Source: Rickettsia tillamookensis (lineage in GTDB: Bacteria; Pseudomonadota; Alphaproteobacteria; Rickettsiales; Rickettsiaceae). Taken from it: DNA of 64,000 nt. Under the pieces are notes generated by a model that did not search any database, was not told the origin of the DNA, and worked only from the letters and a program-made list of their open reading frames with translations. The position numbers and the translations under genes are program-made. Positions 9,645 to 18,644 of the stretch are shown piece after piece (position 1 is the first letter of the stretch; every line of letters begins with the position of its first letter). The stretch lies in NCBI RefSeq assembly GCF_016743795.2, contig NZ_CP060138.2, positions 372,001 to 436,000 of the forward strand, given 5' to 3'.

Positions 9645-10439
9645 ATGAAGATAGTTACTTGGAATATTAATTCATTGCGTCTGCGGATCGATTTATTAAG
9701 AAAATTAGCACATGAGCATCAACCGGATATTATTTTACTTCAAGAAACAAAAGTAGATGATTCGCTATTTCCTCTTGAAGTTATTAAAAATATAGGCTAT
9801 GAACATGTAATATATTCAGGGCAGAAATCATATAACGGTGTTGCTATTATTTCAAAATTTCCTTTGAATAATGTTTTTTCATTGGAGTTATATAATAGTG
9901 ATAAAAGGCATATAGCAGCTATAGTTAATGATATAGAAATACATAATTTTTATGTTCCTGCCGGTGGTGATATACCTGATATAGAGGTAAACTTAAAATT
10001 TAAGCATAAGCTCGAATATGTAAGATTAATGCAGAAATGGTTGACCGCTAACCGCACTAAAAATGATAAGATGATTATAGTCGGGGACTTGAATATCGCA
10101 CCGCTAGAACATGATGTATGGTCTAGTAAGCAGCTACGAAATGTTATCAGCCATACCGATATTGAACGCTCGTTATTGGTAGAGCTACAAAACTCGTTAG
10201 GTTTTATTGACAGCAGTAGACATTTTGTCCCATTTGACGAAAAATTCTATACTTGGTGGAGCTATAGAAATATAGATTGGAAAAAATCTAACAGAGGGAG
10301 AAGGCTTGATCATATTTGGGTTAGCAATAATTTAAAAGAAGCGTTATTTTCTATAAATTTGCTATCAGAAGCACGTGATTGGCTTTCGCCTTCAGATCAT
10401 GTACCGTATTTTGTGACTCTCAATGTCATTCCCGTGTAG
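9645..10439 (+). CDS. xthA: Exodeoxyribonuclease III (AP endonuclease)
   Basis: This is a base-excision-repair enzyme that cuts DNA 5' to abasic sites and has 3' exonuclease activity. The native start is the ATG at 9645 (MKIVTWNINSLRLR). An in-frame ATG at 9600 lies inside the repeat and would add 15 repeat-coded residues. The metal and catalytic motifs of the exonuclease III family are all present: WNIN, LLQETK (catalytic Glu), VGDLNIAP (Asp and Asn), RLDHIW and the C-terminal SDHVPYF. The 264 residues are standard length. The ribosome-binding site seems to come from the upstream repeat. Confidence 0.94.
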   Translation: MKIVTWNINSLRLRIDLLRKLAHEHQPDIILLQETKVDDSLFPLEVIKNIGYEHVIYSGQKSYNGVAIISKFPLNNVFSLELYNSDKRHIAAIVNDIEIHNFYVPAGGDIPDIEVNLKFKHKLEYVRLMQKWLTANRTKNDKMIIVGDLNIAPLEHDVWSSKQLRNVISHTDIERSLLVELQNSLGFIDSSRHFVPFDEKFYTWWSYRNIDWKKSNRGRRLDHIWVSNNLKEALFSINLLSEARDWLSPSDHVPYFVTLNVIPV

Positions 10440-10481
10440 GCGGGACCAGTAATATTAAATGTCACACCGTGGCAAGCTAGG

Positions 10482-10637
10482 CGTTGTTGCATGGCTCGGA
10501 AAACCTGCTGAGTGTCATACTGTGGCTTGTCCACGGTATCCAGTAAAACAACTAAAAATACTAATATTATTAGTATTTTTAACTGGATCCCGTGAATAAA
10601 TCACGGGATGACAACAAAAAAACCGAGCCATGCAACA
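10482..10637. repeat. Palindromic repeat, family E
   Basis: The outer ends gttgttgcatggctcgg and ccgagccatgcaacaa frame two internal hairpins (gtcatactgtgg/ccacggtatcc and gatcccgtgaataaatcacgggatgac) and the AT-rich core palindrome aatactaatattattagtatt. It lies between the exonuclease gene and pdhA and ends about 30 bp before the pdhA ribosome-binding site. Confidence 0.85.
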
Positions 10638-10681
10638 AAGCCGGCAAGCTACGGGGTGACACTAACCTTAAGGAGTAATTA

Positions 10682-11662
10682 GTGGATATAAGTTCAAGAA
10701 AATATAAGCCGACAAAAGAAGAATATATAAAAAGCTTTAAAGATATGCTCCTACTGCGTCGTTTTGAAGAGAAATGCGGGCAGTTATACGGTATGGGAGA
10801 AATAGGCGGTTTTTGTCATTTATATATAGGACAAGAAGCAGTAATTTCTGCGGTAGATATGGTTAAACAAAAAGGAGATAGTACAATTACTAGCTATCGT
10901 GACCATGCTCATATTATTTTAGCCGGAACAGAGCCTAAATATGTTCTTGCTGAGCTTATGGGGCGAGCTACAGGCTGCTCAAAAGGTAAGGGTGGTTCTA
11001 TGCATTTATTTGACGTACCGAACAAATTTTACGGTGGACACGGTATAGTCGGAGCTCAAGTACCTATAGGCACAGGGCTTGCTTTTGCTGAGAAATATAA
11101 TGGTACGAATAATATTTGTTTTACTTTTTTAGGTGATGGTGCGGTTAATCAAGGTCAAGTATATGAAGCCTTTAATATGGCTGCTTTATGGAGTTTACCT
11201 GTAGTTTATATTATTGAAAATAACGAATATTCGATGGGGACGTCTGTAGCACGTTCTACCTTTATGCGTGATTTATATAAGAAAGGGGAATCGTTTGGGA
11301 TTAAAGGATTCCAGCTAGACGGTATGGATTTTGAAGAAATGTATAATGGAGCTAAACAAGCAGCCGAGTATGTTAGAGAAAATAGCTTTCCGTTAATATT
11401 GGAGGTAAAAACTTATCGTTATCGTGGGCATTCTATGTCCGATCCGGCAAAATATCGCAGTAAAGAAGAAGTTGAGCAATATAAAGAGCGTGACCCACTA
11501 GTGATAATAAGAAAAACGATACTCGACAATAAATATGCAACCGAAGCAGATTTAAAAGAAATAGAACAATCGGTAAAAGAAATTGTGAAAGAAGCAGTAG
11601 AATTTTCAGAAAACTCACCACTGCCTGATGAGGGGGAGTTGTATACGAATATATACGTTTAG
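10682..11662 (+). CDS. pdhA: Pyruvate dehydrogenase E1 component, alpha subunit
   Basis: This is the thiamine-diphosphate-dependent decarboxylase subunit of the pyruvate dehydrogenase complex, which makes acetyl-CoA for the TCA cycle. It starts at GTG 10682, after an AAGGAG at 10670-10675. The ThDP-binding motif GDGAVNQGQVYEAFNMA...IENNEYSMGT lies near residues 155-195. The conserved loop YRGHSMSDP is near residue 250. Its 326 residues are typical of the alphaproteobacterial heterodimeric E1. pdhB follows after a 181-bp gap holding a family-D repeat. Confidence 0.97.
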   Translation: MDISSRKYKPTKEEYIKSFKDMLLLRRFEEKCGQLYGMGEIGGFCHLYIGQEAVISAVDMVKQKGDSTITSYRDHAHIILAGTEPKYVLAELMGRATGCSKGKGGSMHLFDVPNKFYGGHGIVGAQVPIGTGLAFAEKYNGTNNICFTFLGDGAVNQGQVYEAFNMAALWSLPVVYIIENNEYSMGTSVARSTFMRDLYKKGESFGIKGFQLDGMDFEEMYNGAKQAAEYVRENSFPLILEVKTYRYRGHSMSDPAKYRSKEEVEQYKERDPLVIIRKTILDNKYATEADLKEIEQSVKEIVKEAVEFSENSPLPDEGELYTNIYV

Positions 11663-11696
11663 TATTTATATGTCATCCCTGTGTGGATGGCAAATT

Positions 11697-11788
11697 GTCA
11701 TTGCGAGGAAATTACGAAGTAATTGTACGTACGCAATCTCAGGATACTTGACGAGATTGCCACGCTCCTTTCAGTCGCTCGCAATGAC
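11697..11788. repeat. Palindromic repeat, family D
   Basis: The ends gtcattgcgagg and ctcgcaatgac form an inverted repeat around a second hairpin (gcaatctcagg/gagattgcc). It separates pdhA from pdhB. A short tail with another ctcgcaatgacg continues to 11817. Related copies are at 12859, 17765, 18505, 20536, 46976, 50895 and 52325. Confidence 0.85.
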
Positions 11789-11843
11789 GATTGTAGGCAA
11801 ATCCGCTCGCAATGACGTTTAATTTAACCAAATAAAAAGAAAA

Positions 11844-12824
11844 ATGCAAATAACGGTACGTGAAGCATTGCGTGATGCGATGCAAGAAGAGATGATAAGA
11901 GACGACAAAGTTTTTGTCATGGGTGAGGAAGTTGCAGAATATCAAGGTGCTTACAAGGTAACTCAAGGGCTGCTTGAGCAGTTTGGTCCTAAGAGAGTAA
12001 TTGACACTCCGATAACGGAATATGGTTTTGCAGGGCTTGCAGTTGGAGCAGCTTTTGCAGGGCTTCGTCCGATCATTGAGTTTATGACCTTTAACTTTGC
12101 TATGCAAGCGTTCGATCATATAGTTAATTCAGCTGCAAAAACGCATTACATGTCAGGTGGGCAGGTCAAATGTCCGATAGTATTTAGAGGACCAAACGGA
12201 GCAGCAAGTAGAGTAGCAGCACAACATAGCCAAAATTATACAGCTTGTTATTCTCATATCCCGGGGTTAAAAGTAGTAGCTCCTTATAGCGCTGAAGATC
12301 ATAAGGGGCTTATGCTCACGGCTATTAGGGACGATAATCCGGTTATTTTTTTGGAAAATGAGATTTTATACGGTCATAGTTTTGACGTACCGGAAACAAT
12401 CGAGCCTATACCGTTTGGTCAGGCAAAAATTTTAAGAGAAGGTAGCAGTGTCACTATAGTAACTTTCTCGATTCAAGTAAAACTCGCCCTAGATGCTGCA
12501 AATATTTTACAGAACGATAATATTGATTGCGAGGTTATTGACCTGCGTACTATTAAGCCTCTTGATACTGAGACAATAATAGAATCGGTGAAAAAAACTA
12601 ATCGTTTAGTTGTGGTGGAAGAAGGTTGGTTTTTTGCTGGCGTTGGAGCAAGTATAGCCTCTATAGTTATGAAAGAAGCCTTTGATTATTTAGATGCACC
12701 GATAGAGATTGTCAGCGGTAAAGATGTCCCGCTTCCTTATGCCGTTAATTTAGAAAAACTAGCCCTGCCGAGCGAAAATGATGTAATAGAAGCGATAAAA
12801 AAAGTCTGTTATTATAGTATTTAG
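11844..12824 (+). CDS. pdhB: Pyruvate dehydrogenase E1 component, beta subunit
   Basis: This is the partner of PdhA in the E1 alpha2beta2 tetramer. The first residues ([17 protein letters not shown]) and the conserved [19 protein letters not shown], with the ThDP-activating Glu, mark the pyrimidine-binding domain. The C-terminal transketolase-type domain shows [15 protein letters not shown] and [16 protein letters not shown]. It is 326 residues without the N-terminal lipoyl domain found in some alphaproteobacterial PdhB proteins. The likely order is a pdhA-pdhB operon, with a family-D repeat between the two genes. The stop codon lies 34 bp before another family-D repeat. Confidence 0.97.
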   Translation: MQITVREALRDAMQEEMIRDDKVFVMGEEVAEYQGAYKVTQGLLEQFGPKRVIDTPITEYGFAGLAVGAAFAGLRPIIEFMTFNFAMQAFDHIVNSAAKTHYMSGGQVKCPIVFRGPNGAASRVAAQHSQNYTACYSHIPGLKVVAPYSAEDHKGLMLTAIRDDNPVIFLENEILYGHSFDVPETIEPIPFGQAKILREGSSVTIVTFSIQVKLALDAANILQNDNIDCEVIDLRTIKPLDTETIIESVKKTNRLVVVEEGWFFAGVGASIASIVMKEAFDYLDAPIEIVSGKDVPLPYAVNLEKLALPSENDVIEAIKKVCYYSI

Positions 12825-12858
12825 GTTATAGTTTTTTATTGTATAACCCAGTCTTTTC

Positions 12859-12949
12859 GTCATTGCGAGGAAATTACAAAGTAATTGATGAAGCAATCTC
12901 AGGATATTTGACGGGATTGCCACGCTCCTTACAGTCGCTCGCAATGACG
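12859..12949. repeat. Palindromic repeat, family D
   Basis: The cgtcattgcgagg and ctcgcaatgacg ends enclose gcaatctcagg/gggattgcc. It sits between the convergent pdhB and PBP4-like genes and could serve as a transcript end for either. A minus-strand ORF at 12759-13007 across it is repeat sequence, not a gene. Confidence 0.82.
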
Positions 12950-13012
12950 ATTTGGTATATCCCCTTAGGCAGTGCCTTACGAGAATGACATCGAATCCTT
13001 GCAACAATGCTA

Positions 13013-14491
13013 CTATTTTCTGGCTACTTGTTTGTTAATAAAATTATCTATAATTTCATATAATTCTTGATTTGGGAGAGCGAAACTATTAACCATTAAA
13101 ACAAAGGCTTTTTTATGGTATGGTTGTTCCAAATTATATCCACATAGACAACTTATTCCCAATATATTTCCTGTCTTTGCAATAATATTCTTTGAAAGTT
13201 TAGAGCGATTTTTAAGAGTAGAACTCTCTTCTCCGGCTTTTGGTAAGGAAGCCACAAATTCAGGAATTGTATAGCCTTGTTTTAATAATGAAAAAAGAAT
13301 TATAGGCTGAACACGATTATATCTAGAAAGCCCGGAACCGTCTATAAATAAAGAATCTTTGGCATCAATCCCGAAATATTGTTTAATTAATTGTTTAATA
13401 ATAACATCTCCTTTAGCCCAGTCTGTAATCTCTTGATTTGAATTATAGGTAATCACCGTCAAATATATACTATCAAATACTAAATTATCAGAAATTTTCA
13501 TAGCCGGTTTTATTATTTCTTTAAGCGGTGGTGATTCGATTTGGTTTATTGACTTAAATTTGCTAAGTATGTTACTTGTATTTTGAATAGTTTTTACCTT
13601 AGCTCGGATATTAAGTGCTTTCATCACTTTTTGTATCTTTTTTATTACATATTTATCATGATCTTTAGGAGCAAGTTTTAGCTCTATATAACTATCTTTT
13701 TCATTAATATTGCCTGTAGCATTAATAATATTACCATTCCATGATAACGAAATAGAAGAAGGCTGATTATTTGTTATTACATTAGAGTGGGTATTATATT
13801 CTAGGTCTGTAGATATTTTAGCAAACTCACCTAGTTTTGTTGGTTCTACTTTTACTGAAATAAGATTTTTATCTATATTTATAGAAGAGACGGGAGGGGA
13901 ATAATTTCTACCTATATCATCTATCATAAGATTAGGCGAATATGGCGGTACTTTAAAAATTGAATTATCTAAAATAACATATTCTTTGATCTTTGAATTA
14001 TGAAGCGGCTTTAATAAATCTATTAATTGACTAGAAGTTAAAACAGGATTTCCGGAAAATTTAATAATTACATCATGAATAATACGGTCTTTTTTATTAA
14101 TTAATAATTCAGTTTTATATCTATATTCAGGACCAAGAGTTTTTAATGCCACAAGCGAGGTTATAACTTTTTGGCAGCTAGCAGGTGTAGCATACACTTT
14201 AGATGCGTACTCTTTATAAATATAATCACTTTGTACATCACCTATAATATAGGAATAAAACCCCGGCTTCTTTTTATATAGTTGCTGATGCGATGAAGTA
14301 CAGCTCGTCAGCAATATACATAAAAGAAATATAAAATATAGTAGACTTCTTGCATAACTTGCTTCTAAAGATAATTTATACGTCGAGCCTAGACTCGCAT
14401 CCTCACGTACTAGTGTGTACGCTGCGGTGGCAAGTGCTTCCGTGTCTTCTTTATTAGCTAAGTTATGCAAGAAGTCTAATTTTAAATTCAT
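13013..14491 (-). CDS. dacB: D-alanyl-D-alanine carboxypeptidase/endopeptidase, PBP4 type, with repeat-coded insert
   Basis: This is a family S13 penicillin-binding protein that trims or cuts peptidoglycan cross-links in the periplasm. The SxxK motif is SCQK (S105), SDN lies in KISDNLVFD, and KTG is in IAKTGNILG. A lipoprotein signal (LLYFIFLLCILLTSC) starts only near residue 50. The 46 or so residues before it are coded by an in-frame family-A palindromic element (14342-14478). They carry the usual repeat-coded residues LVREDASLGSTYKLSLEASY. No ATG, GTG or TTG start lies between the insert and the signal's hydrophobic core, so the repeat is probably translated. The 492 residues include this insert. 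Confidence 0.88.
   Translation of the reverse strand: MNLKLDFLHNLANKEDTEALATAAYTLVREDASLGSTYKLSLEASYARSLLYFIFLLCILLTSCTSSHQQLYKKKPGFYSYIIGDVQSDYIYKEYASKVYATPASCQKVITSLVALKTLGPEYRYKTELLINKKDRIIHDVIIKFSGNPVLTSSQLIDLLKPLHNSKIKEYVILDNSIFKVPPYSPNLMIDDIGRNYSPPVSSINIDKNLISVKVEPTKLGEFAKISTDLEYNTHSNVITNNQPSSISLSWNGNIINATGNINEKDSYIELKLAPKDHDKYVIKKIQKVMKALNIRAKVKTIQNTSNILSKFKSINQIESPPLKEIIKPAMKISDNLVFDSIYLTVITYNSNQEITDWAKGDVIIKQLIKQYFGIDAKDSLFIDGSGLSRYNRVQPIILFSLLKQGYTIPEFVASLPKAGEESSTLKNRSKLSKNIIAKTGNILGISCLCGYNLEQPYHKKAFVLMVNSFALPNQELYEIIDNFINKQVARK
14342..14478. repeat. Rickettsia palindromic element, family A, inside dacB
   Basis: The perfect 19-bp terminal inverted repeats tagacttcttgcataactt and aagttatgcaagaagtcta frame an element of about 137 bp. 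It keeps the dacB reading frame open (about 46 codons) and lies between the start codon and the lipoprotein signal sequence. The interior matches 8141-8289 over long blocks. Confidence 0.9.
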
Positions 14492-14590
14492 AATTTATAA
14501 ACTTACTGGATCTTTATTTTAGGCAATATTGTATTATAAACAAAATCTAAACATTGTTAATTGACTTGCTGCTTTATCAAATGTGATAAG

Positions 14591-14774
14591 CGTTGTTGCA
14601 TGGCTCGTTTTATGTCATTTCCGCGTAGGCGGGAATCTAGTAAAACCTAAAAAAACAAGTTTTTTTAGGTTTATTTTAGCAAATATGTAACTTCTATATC
14701 AATATTTAAGTTATTTTTCTGGATTCCCGCCTACGCGGGAATGACATCGAATAGGTTTTTCGAGCCATGCAACA
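14591..14774. repeat. Composite palindrome, family F arms inside family E ends
   Basis: The outer arms cgttgttgcatggctcg and cgagccatgcaacaa are those of family E. They enclose arms of the family F type (atgtcatttccgcgtaggcg and cgcctacgcgggaatgacat). At the centre is aaaaacaagtttttt. It lies in the gap upstream of dacB. Confidence 0.8.
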
Positions 14775-14792
14775 AGCCCGGAAATTGCAGCG

Positions 14793-14948
14793 CTGTTGCA
14801 TAGCTCGGAAAACCTGCTGGGTGTCATACCGTGGCTTGTTCACGGTATCCAGTAAAACAACTAAAAATACTAATAATATTAGTATTTTTAACTGGATCCC
14901 GTGAATAAATCACGGGATGACAGAGGTGAGATCGATCCATGCAATAAT
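14793..14948. repeat. Palindromic repeat, family E
   Basis: The outer ends gctgttgcatagctcgg and gatccatgcaataat frame the standard internal hairpins and the core palindrome (aatactaataatattagtatt). It ends just before the typA stop codon. With 14591-14774 it accounts for nearly all of the 463-bp gap 14492-14954. Confidence 0.83.
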
Positions 14949-14954
14949 ACTTTT

Positions 14955-16784
14955 CTACTTCGCAGCTCTTTTACGGTCGTTAGGGTCAAGCATAGCTTTA
15001 CGCAAACGTATAGATTTCGGTGTTACTTCAACTCTTTCATCATTCTCGATATAGCTAATTGCTTGCTCTAGAGTTAAAAGCATCGGAGGGGTTAGCCTTA
15101 TAGCTTCGTCTTTACCTGATGCTCTAACGTTACTTAGTTGCTTTGCTTTTAGCGGATTTACCTCTAAATCATTATCACGATTATGTTCGCCGATAATCAT
15201 ACCTCTATATACTTTATCGCTAGGGTTTATAAACATTTTACCCCGTTCTTCTAGATTCCATAGAGCATATGCAACTGCTGCCCCGTCACCGTTAGAGATA
15301 AGTACGCCATTGCGTCTTCCCTCGATAGCTCCTTTATAATCGGCATATCCGTGGAAAATACGGTTCATAATTCCTGTACCTCGTGTTTCGGTTAAAAATT
15401 GGCTATGGTAACCTATTAGCCCTCTGGACGGTCCGATAAACGTAACACGGCTTTTGCCTCCGCCTGACGGTCTCATATCAGTCATTTCAGCTTTTCTAAG
15501 TGCTAAAGATTTTACGACCACTCCCACATAATCATCATCAACGTCAACCTGAATTTCTTCCATCGGTTCTTGCTTATTGCCTTTCTCATCGGTTTGGAAT
15601 AATACTTCCGGTCTGCTAATAGATAACTCAAACCCTTCACGACGCATAGTTTCAATTAAGATACCAAGCTGTAATTCTCCTCGTCCTGCAACTTGGAAAG
15701 CATTTTTTTCAGCTGCTTCGGTAACTTTTAGTGCGACGTTACTCTCAAGTTCACGCATTAATCTAGCTCCGATCAAGCTCGATGTAACCTTTGTCCCTTC
15801 GCTTCCTGCAAGCGGTGAGTCATTAACGCTAAAAGTCATAGATAAAGTTGGTGGGTCGATTGGTAGAGACGGTACAGCCTCGGTTACTTCAGGCGAGCAA
15901 ATAGTATCGGCAACGTTGGCATTTTCAACCCCTGCTACGGCAATAATATCGCCGGCTGTAGCCTCATCTATAGCGATTCTCTCTAAACCTCTAAATGCTA
16001 ATATTTTAGTGATACGTCCGGTTTCAAGTACTTTATTCTCACGATTTAATACTTTTACGTTTTGATTGATTTTAACAGTGCCGCTTTGTACACGACCAGT
16101 TAAAACTCTACCGAAGAAAGAATTATATTCTCTAGTAGTAACAAGCATAGAAAATGGTGCTTTATCGTCAGCTGCGGGTTTTGGTACATGCTGTACTATA
16201 AGGTCGAAAAGCGGTGCTAAATCATCTGCTAAATTGTCTAAAGGATTAATTTTATCATCAAATGTTAAAGATGCTCTTCCTGCTCTACCTGATGCGTAAA
16301 CTATAGGGAAATCAAGCTGATCGTTATTAGCCTCTAATGCTACAAATAGCTCGAATACTTCGTCTATCACTTCCTTAATTCTTTGGTCATCTCTATCTAT
16401 TTTATTAATAACGACAATAGGTTTTAAGCCGAGATTTAATGCTTTAGAAAGCACAAATTTTGTTTGTGGCATTGGTCCTTCAGATGCGTCGACAAGTAAC
16501 ACAACACCGTCAACCATGCTTAATATGCGTTCTACTTCACCGCCAAAATCAGCATGTCCAGGTGTATCAACGATATTAATACGGATATCGTTCCACATAA
16601 GAGCAGTGCATTTGGCTAGTATTGTTATTCCACGCTCACGCTCAAGGTCGTTAGAGTCCATAGCACGCTCGGCTACAGCTTGGTTAGCTCTAAATGTTCC
16701 GCTTTGTTTAAGCATATTATCGACAAGCGTAGTTTTCCCATGATCAACGTGGGCAATAATTGCTATATTACGAATAGATGTCAT
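14955..16784 (-). CDS. typA: Ribosome-associated translational GTPase TypA/BipA
   Basis: This elongation-factor-like GTPase binds the ribosome and supports growth under stress and late ribosome assembly. The G motifs are G1 AHVDHGKTT (residues 10-18), G3 DTPGHADF and G4 NKIDRDD. The BipA-specific C-terminal domain is visible from [23 protein letters not shown] onward, with [13 protein letters not shown] near the end. The 609 residues are full length. ATG 16784 lies close to the first conserved residues. It is divergent from the HAD gene at 16932, with 147 bp between starts. Confidence 0.97.
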   Translation of the reverse strand: MTSIRNIAIIAHVDHGKTTLVDNMLKQSGTFRANQAVAERAMDSNDLERERGITILAKCTALMWNDIRINIVDTPGHADFGGEVERILSMVDGVVLLVDASEGPMPQTKFVLSKALNLGLKPIVVINKIDRDDQRIKEVIDEVFELFVALEANNDQLDFPIVYASGRAGRASLTFDDKINPLDNLADDLAPLFDLIVQHVPKPAADDKAPFSMLVTTREYNSFFGRVLTGRVQSGTVKINQNVKVLNRENKVLETGRITKILAFRGLERIAIDEATAGDIIAVAGVENANVADTICSPEVTEAVPSLPIDPPTLSMTFSVNDSPLAGSEGTKVTSSLIGARLMRELESNVALKVTEAAEKNAFQVAGRGELQLGILIETMRREGFELSISRPEVLFQTDEKGNKQEPMEEIQVDVDDDYVGVVVKSLALRKAEMTDMRPSGGGKSRVTFIGPSRGLIGYHSQFLTETRGTGIMNRIFHGYADYKGAIEGRRNGVLISNGDGAAVAYALWNLEERGKMFINPSDKVYRGMIIGEHNRDNDLEVNPLKAKQLSNVRASGKDEAIRLTPPMLLTLEQAISYIENDERVEVTPKSIRLRKAMLDPNDRKRAAK

Positions 16785-16931
16785 CTTTAAAAATTCTCAC
16801 AAGTTTACAATAGTTTTCCGTATTATACACTAAAATACCAAAAATTGGAATAAAGTTCTTGAAAAAGAAATTAATTTAACTGCAAAATAAAAATTACTAA
16901 GAATTTTTAAACTTTAAAATAAGAGAAATTA

Positions 16932-17705
16932 ATGAACGATAATACAGCTTTATTTATATTTGATTTTGACGGCACTTTAGTTAAGAGGCATTCGCATAAT
17001 TATATAGGGGAGAGGTTAGGAGGCTTAATAGCACGTAATATACAAAATCGCTTTTTTAGCTCATATGAGGAACGTGATAAAGAAATAGCTAGGCTTGAAC
17101 AAAAATTCACTATAGAGCTGATGGAAAATTTTTTAGATAATGAAAACTTAGGTTGGAAAAATGAAGAGCAATTAGTACGTCTTTTTAAAAATATCATATC
17201 ATCCGGTCATAAAATAGCTATAGCATCGTTTAATGATTATCCCAATGCCGTAAAATATGCATTAGAGCAATTATTAGACAAAGAAATAGTAGAAAATATA
17301 TATATAAAATCAGGTTTACCTTCTAATAATTTTCAAGAAATACAAAATTGTACTAAAAAAGAATATATAAGAGAAATAATTAATAATACTGGAGTAACTA
17401 ATAAAAAAAACGTATTTTTCATGGATGATGATAAAAAGCATACCGATGCTGCAAAAGACTATGGAGTTACAGCAGTTTTGGTTGAGAATAAAGGAAAAGA
17501 GCATATTCATCAAGCTTGTAATTTTTTATATAAGTTTAATGAACAACATGAAATTTATGTTGATTTTAAAGATACTGATACTGAATTTTTTCTTAGCGAA
17601 AAAGATTTAAGAGAAACTATTCCATTTGCCCCTTTTTCTGATGATTATTATTCGGAACATACACCATATGGAAATGATAAGGTACTAACGTTAGGGGACG
17701 ATTAA
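16932..17705 (+). CDS. HAD-superfamily phosphatase-like protein
   Basis: A haloacid-dehalogenase fold hydrolase is suggested by the N-terminal motif I FIFDFDGTL (nucleophile Asp near residue 11), motif II IASFND (about residue 100) and motif IV FMDDDKKH (about residue 164). These are the residues needed for Mg-dependent phosphoryl transfer. A helical cap of roughly 70 residues lies between motifs I and II, as in phosphoserine-phosphatase-like members. The last 60 residues are acidic and unfamiliar (ETIPFAPFSDDYYSEHTP). No signal peptide is present, so it is probably cytosolic. The substrate is unknown. Confidence 0.72.
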   Translation: MNDNTALFIFDFDGTLVKRHSHNYIGERLGGLIARNIQNRFFSSYEERDKEIARLEQKFTIELMENFLDNENLGWKNEEQLVRLFKNIISSGHKIAIASFNDYPNAVKYALEQLLDKEIVENIYIKSGLPSNNFQEIQNCTKKEYIREIINNTGVTNKKNVFFMDDDKKHTDAAKDYGVTAVLVENKGKEHIHQACNFLYKFNEQHEIYVDFKDTDTEFFLSEKDLRETIPFAPFSDDYYSEHTPYGNDKVLTLGDD

Positions 17706-17764
17706 GTTTTTAATGATAGACAAATCATCTGAGGTTATTTATTCTTGGATTAATAGAGGACATT

Positions 17765-17850
17765 CGTCATTGCGAGCGACTAATAAGGAGCGTGGCAATC
17801 TCAGGCAAAATTCCTGAGATTGCCGCGTCGTGTCGCTCCTCGCAATGACG
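17765..17850. repeat. Palindromic repeat, family D
   Basis: It has the ends cgtcattgcgagc and ctcgcaatgacg and an inner hairpin (gcaatctcagg/cctgagattgcc). A tail with a further ctcgcaatgacg runs to 17889. It lies upstream of the OmpH/Skp-like gene. Confidence 0.82.
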
Positions 17851-17925
17851 GGGTGGCATCTACGCAACAATGCCTACTCGCAATGACGAAGGCAACCGGC
17901 ACAGTTTAATCTAAAAGGATCAAGG

Positions 17926-18480
17926 ATGATATACCGAATATTATGTTTATGTATATTTATAATAAATTTCTCAGTGATAGCAAAAGCACAAAATGTGTCG
18001 ATTAAAGAAGATAATTTCAAAGTTAGAGTAGCTGTTGCTGATGTACAATCTATATTAGAAGGTTCGATTGCTATAAAAGATTTGCGTAATAAAATCGAAA
18101 AGCTTAATCATAAAATTCAAAAGGATATTGCTGCTAAAGAAGCAGAATTTAAACCGCTGGAAGAGAAATTGCTAAATGAGCGTTCTAATTTAAGTGAAAC
18201 CGAATTTGAGCATAAAGTAAACGAATTTAATGCAAAAGTTAGCCACGTTAGAAAAGAAATTCAGATTAAGAAAACAAAGCTTGAACAAGCCCACGCTGAG
18301 GCTATGAGTAGAGTCCATGAAACAACTATTACAATAATTAGTGAACTTGCCGAGAAATATAACCTTAATTTGGTAATTCCGAGTGCTCAAGTCTTATATG
18401 CCAAAAATAATTTGAATATAACTTCCGAAGTGACTTTTATGTTGAATGAGAGATTAAAAGAAGTAACGATTAACTATTGA
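17926..18480 (+). CDS. OmpH/Skp-family periplasmic chaperone
   Basis: The protein resembles Skp, the periplasmic holdase that escorts unfolded outer-membrane proteins to the BAM complex. It has a signal peptide (MIYRILCLCIFIINFSVIAKA) with cleavage after AKA. A beta-strand start (RVAVADVQSILEGSIA) is followed by a long charged coiled-coil (about residues 55-135, rich in Glu and Lys). A C-terminal strand region (YNLNLVIPSAQVLYAKNNLNIT) matches the OmpH family. Its 184 residues are normal. It is flanked by family-D repeats on both sides, so it is likely transcribed alone. Confidence 0.85.
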   Translation: MIYRILCLCIFIINFSVIAKAQNVSIKEDNFKVRVAVADVQSILEGSIAIKDLRNKIEKLNHKIQKDIAAKEAEFKPLEEKLLNERSNLSETEFEHKVNEFNAKVSHVRKEIQIKKTKLEQAHAEAMSRVHETTITIISELAEKYNLNLVIPSAQVLYAKNNLNITSEVTFMLNERLKEVTINY

Positions 18481-18504
18481 TAGTGTTGTATGGTTTAGTT
18501 TTTC

Positions 18505-18595
18505 CGTCATTGCGAGGAAAATTACGAAGTAATTGACGAAGCAATCTCAGGATATTTGACGAGATTGCCACGTCGCTTCGCTCATCGCAATGACG
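18505..18595. repeat. Palindromic repeat, family D
   Basis: The element runs cgtcattgcgagg to tcgcaatgacg with the inner pair gcaatctcagg/gagattgcc. It lies between the Skp-like gene and icd. Confidence 0.82.
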
Positions 18596-18644
18596 ATTAG
18601 GTATCCACGCAGGCAACACTATTACTTAATGAGATTATTTTTAT

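Noticed and set aside
11628-11822. ORF running from the pdhA end through the pdhA-pdhB gap
   Set aside because: It overlaps pdhA and is made of the family-D repeat.
12759-13007. Minus-strand ORF over the pdhB end
   Set aside because: Shadow of pdhB plus a family-D repeat.
15577-16743. Three plus-strand ORFs opposite typA
   Set aside because: Antisense shadows of a well-conserved GTPase gene; no ribosome-binding sites or family resemblance.
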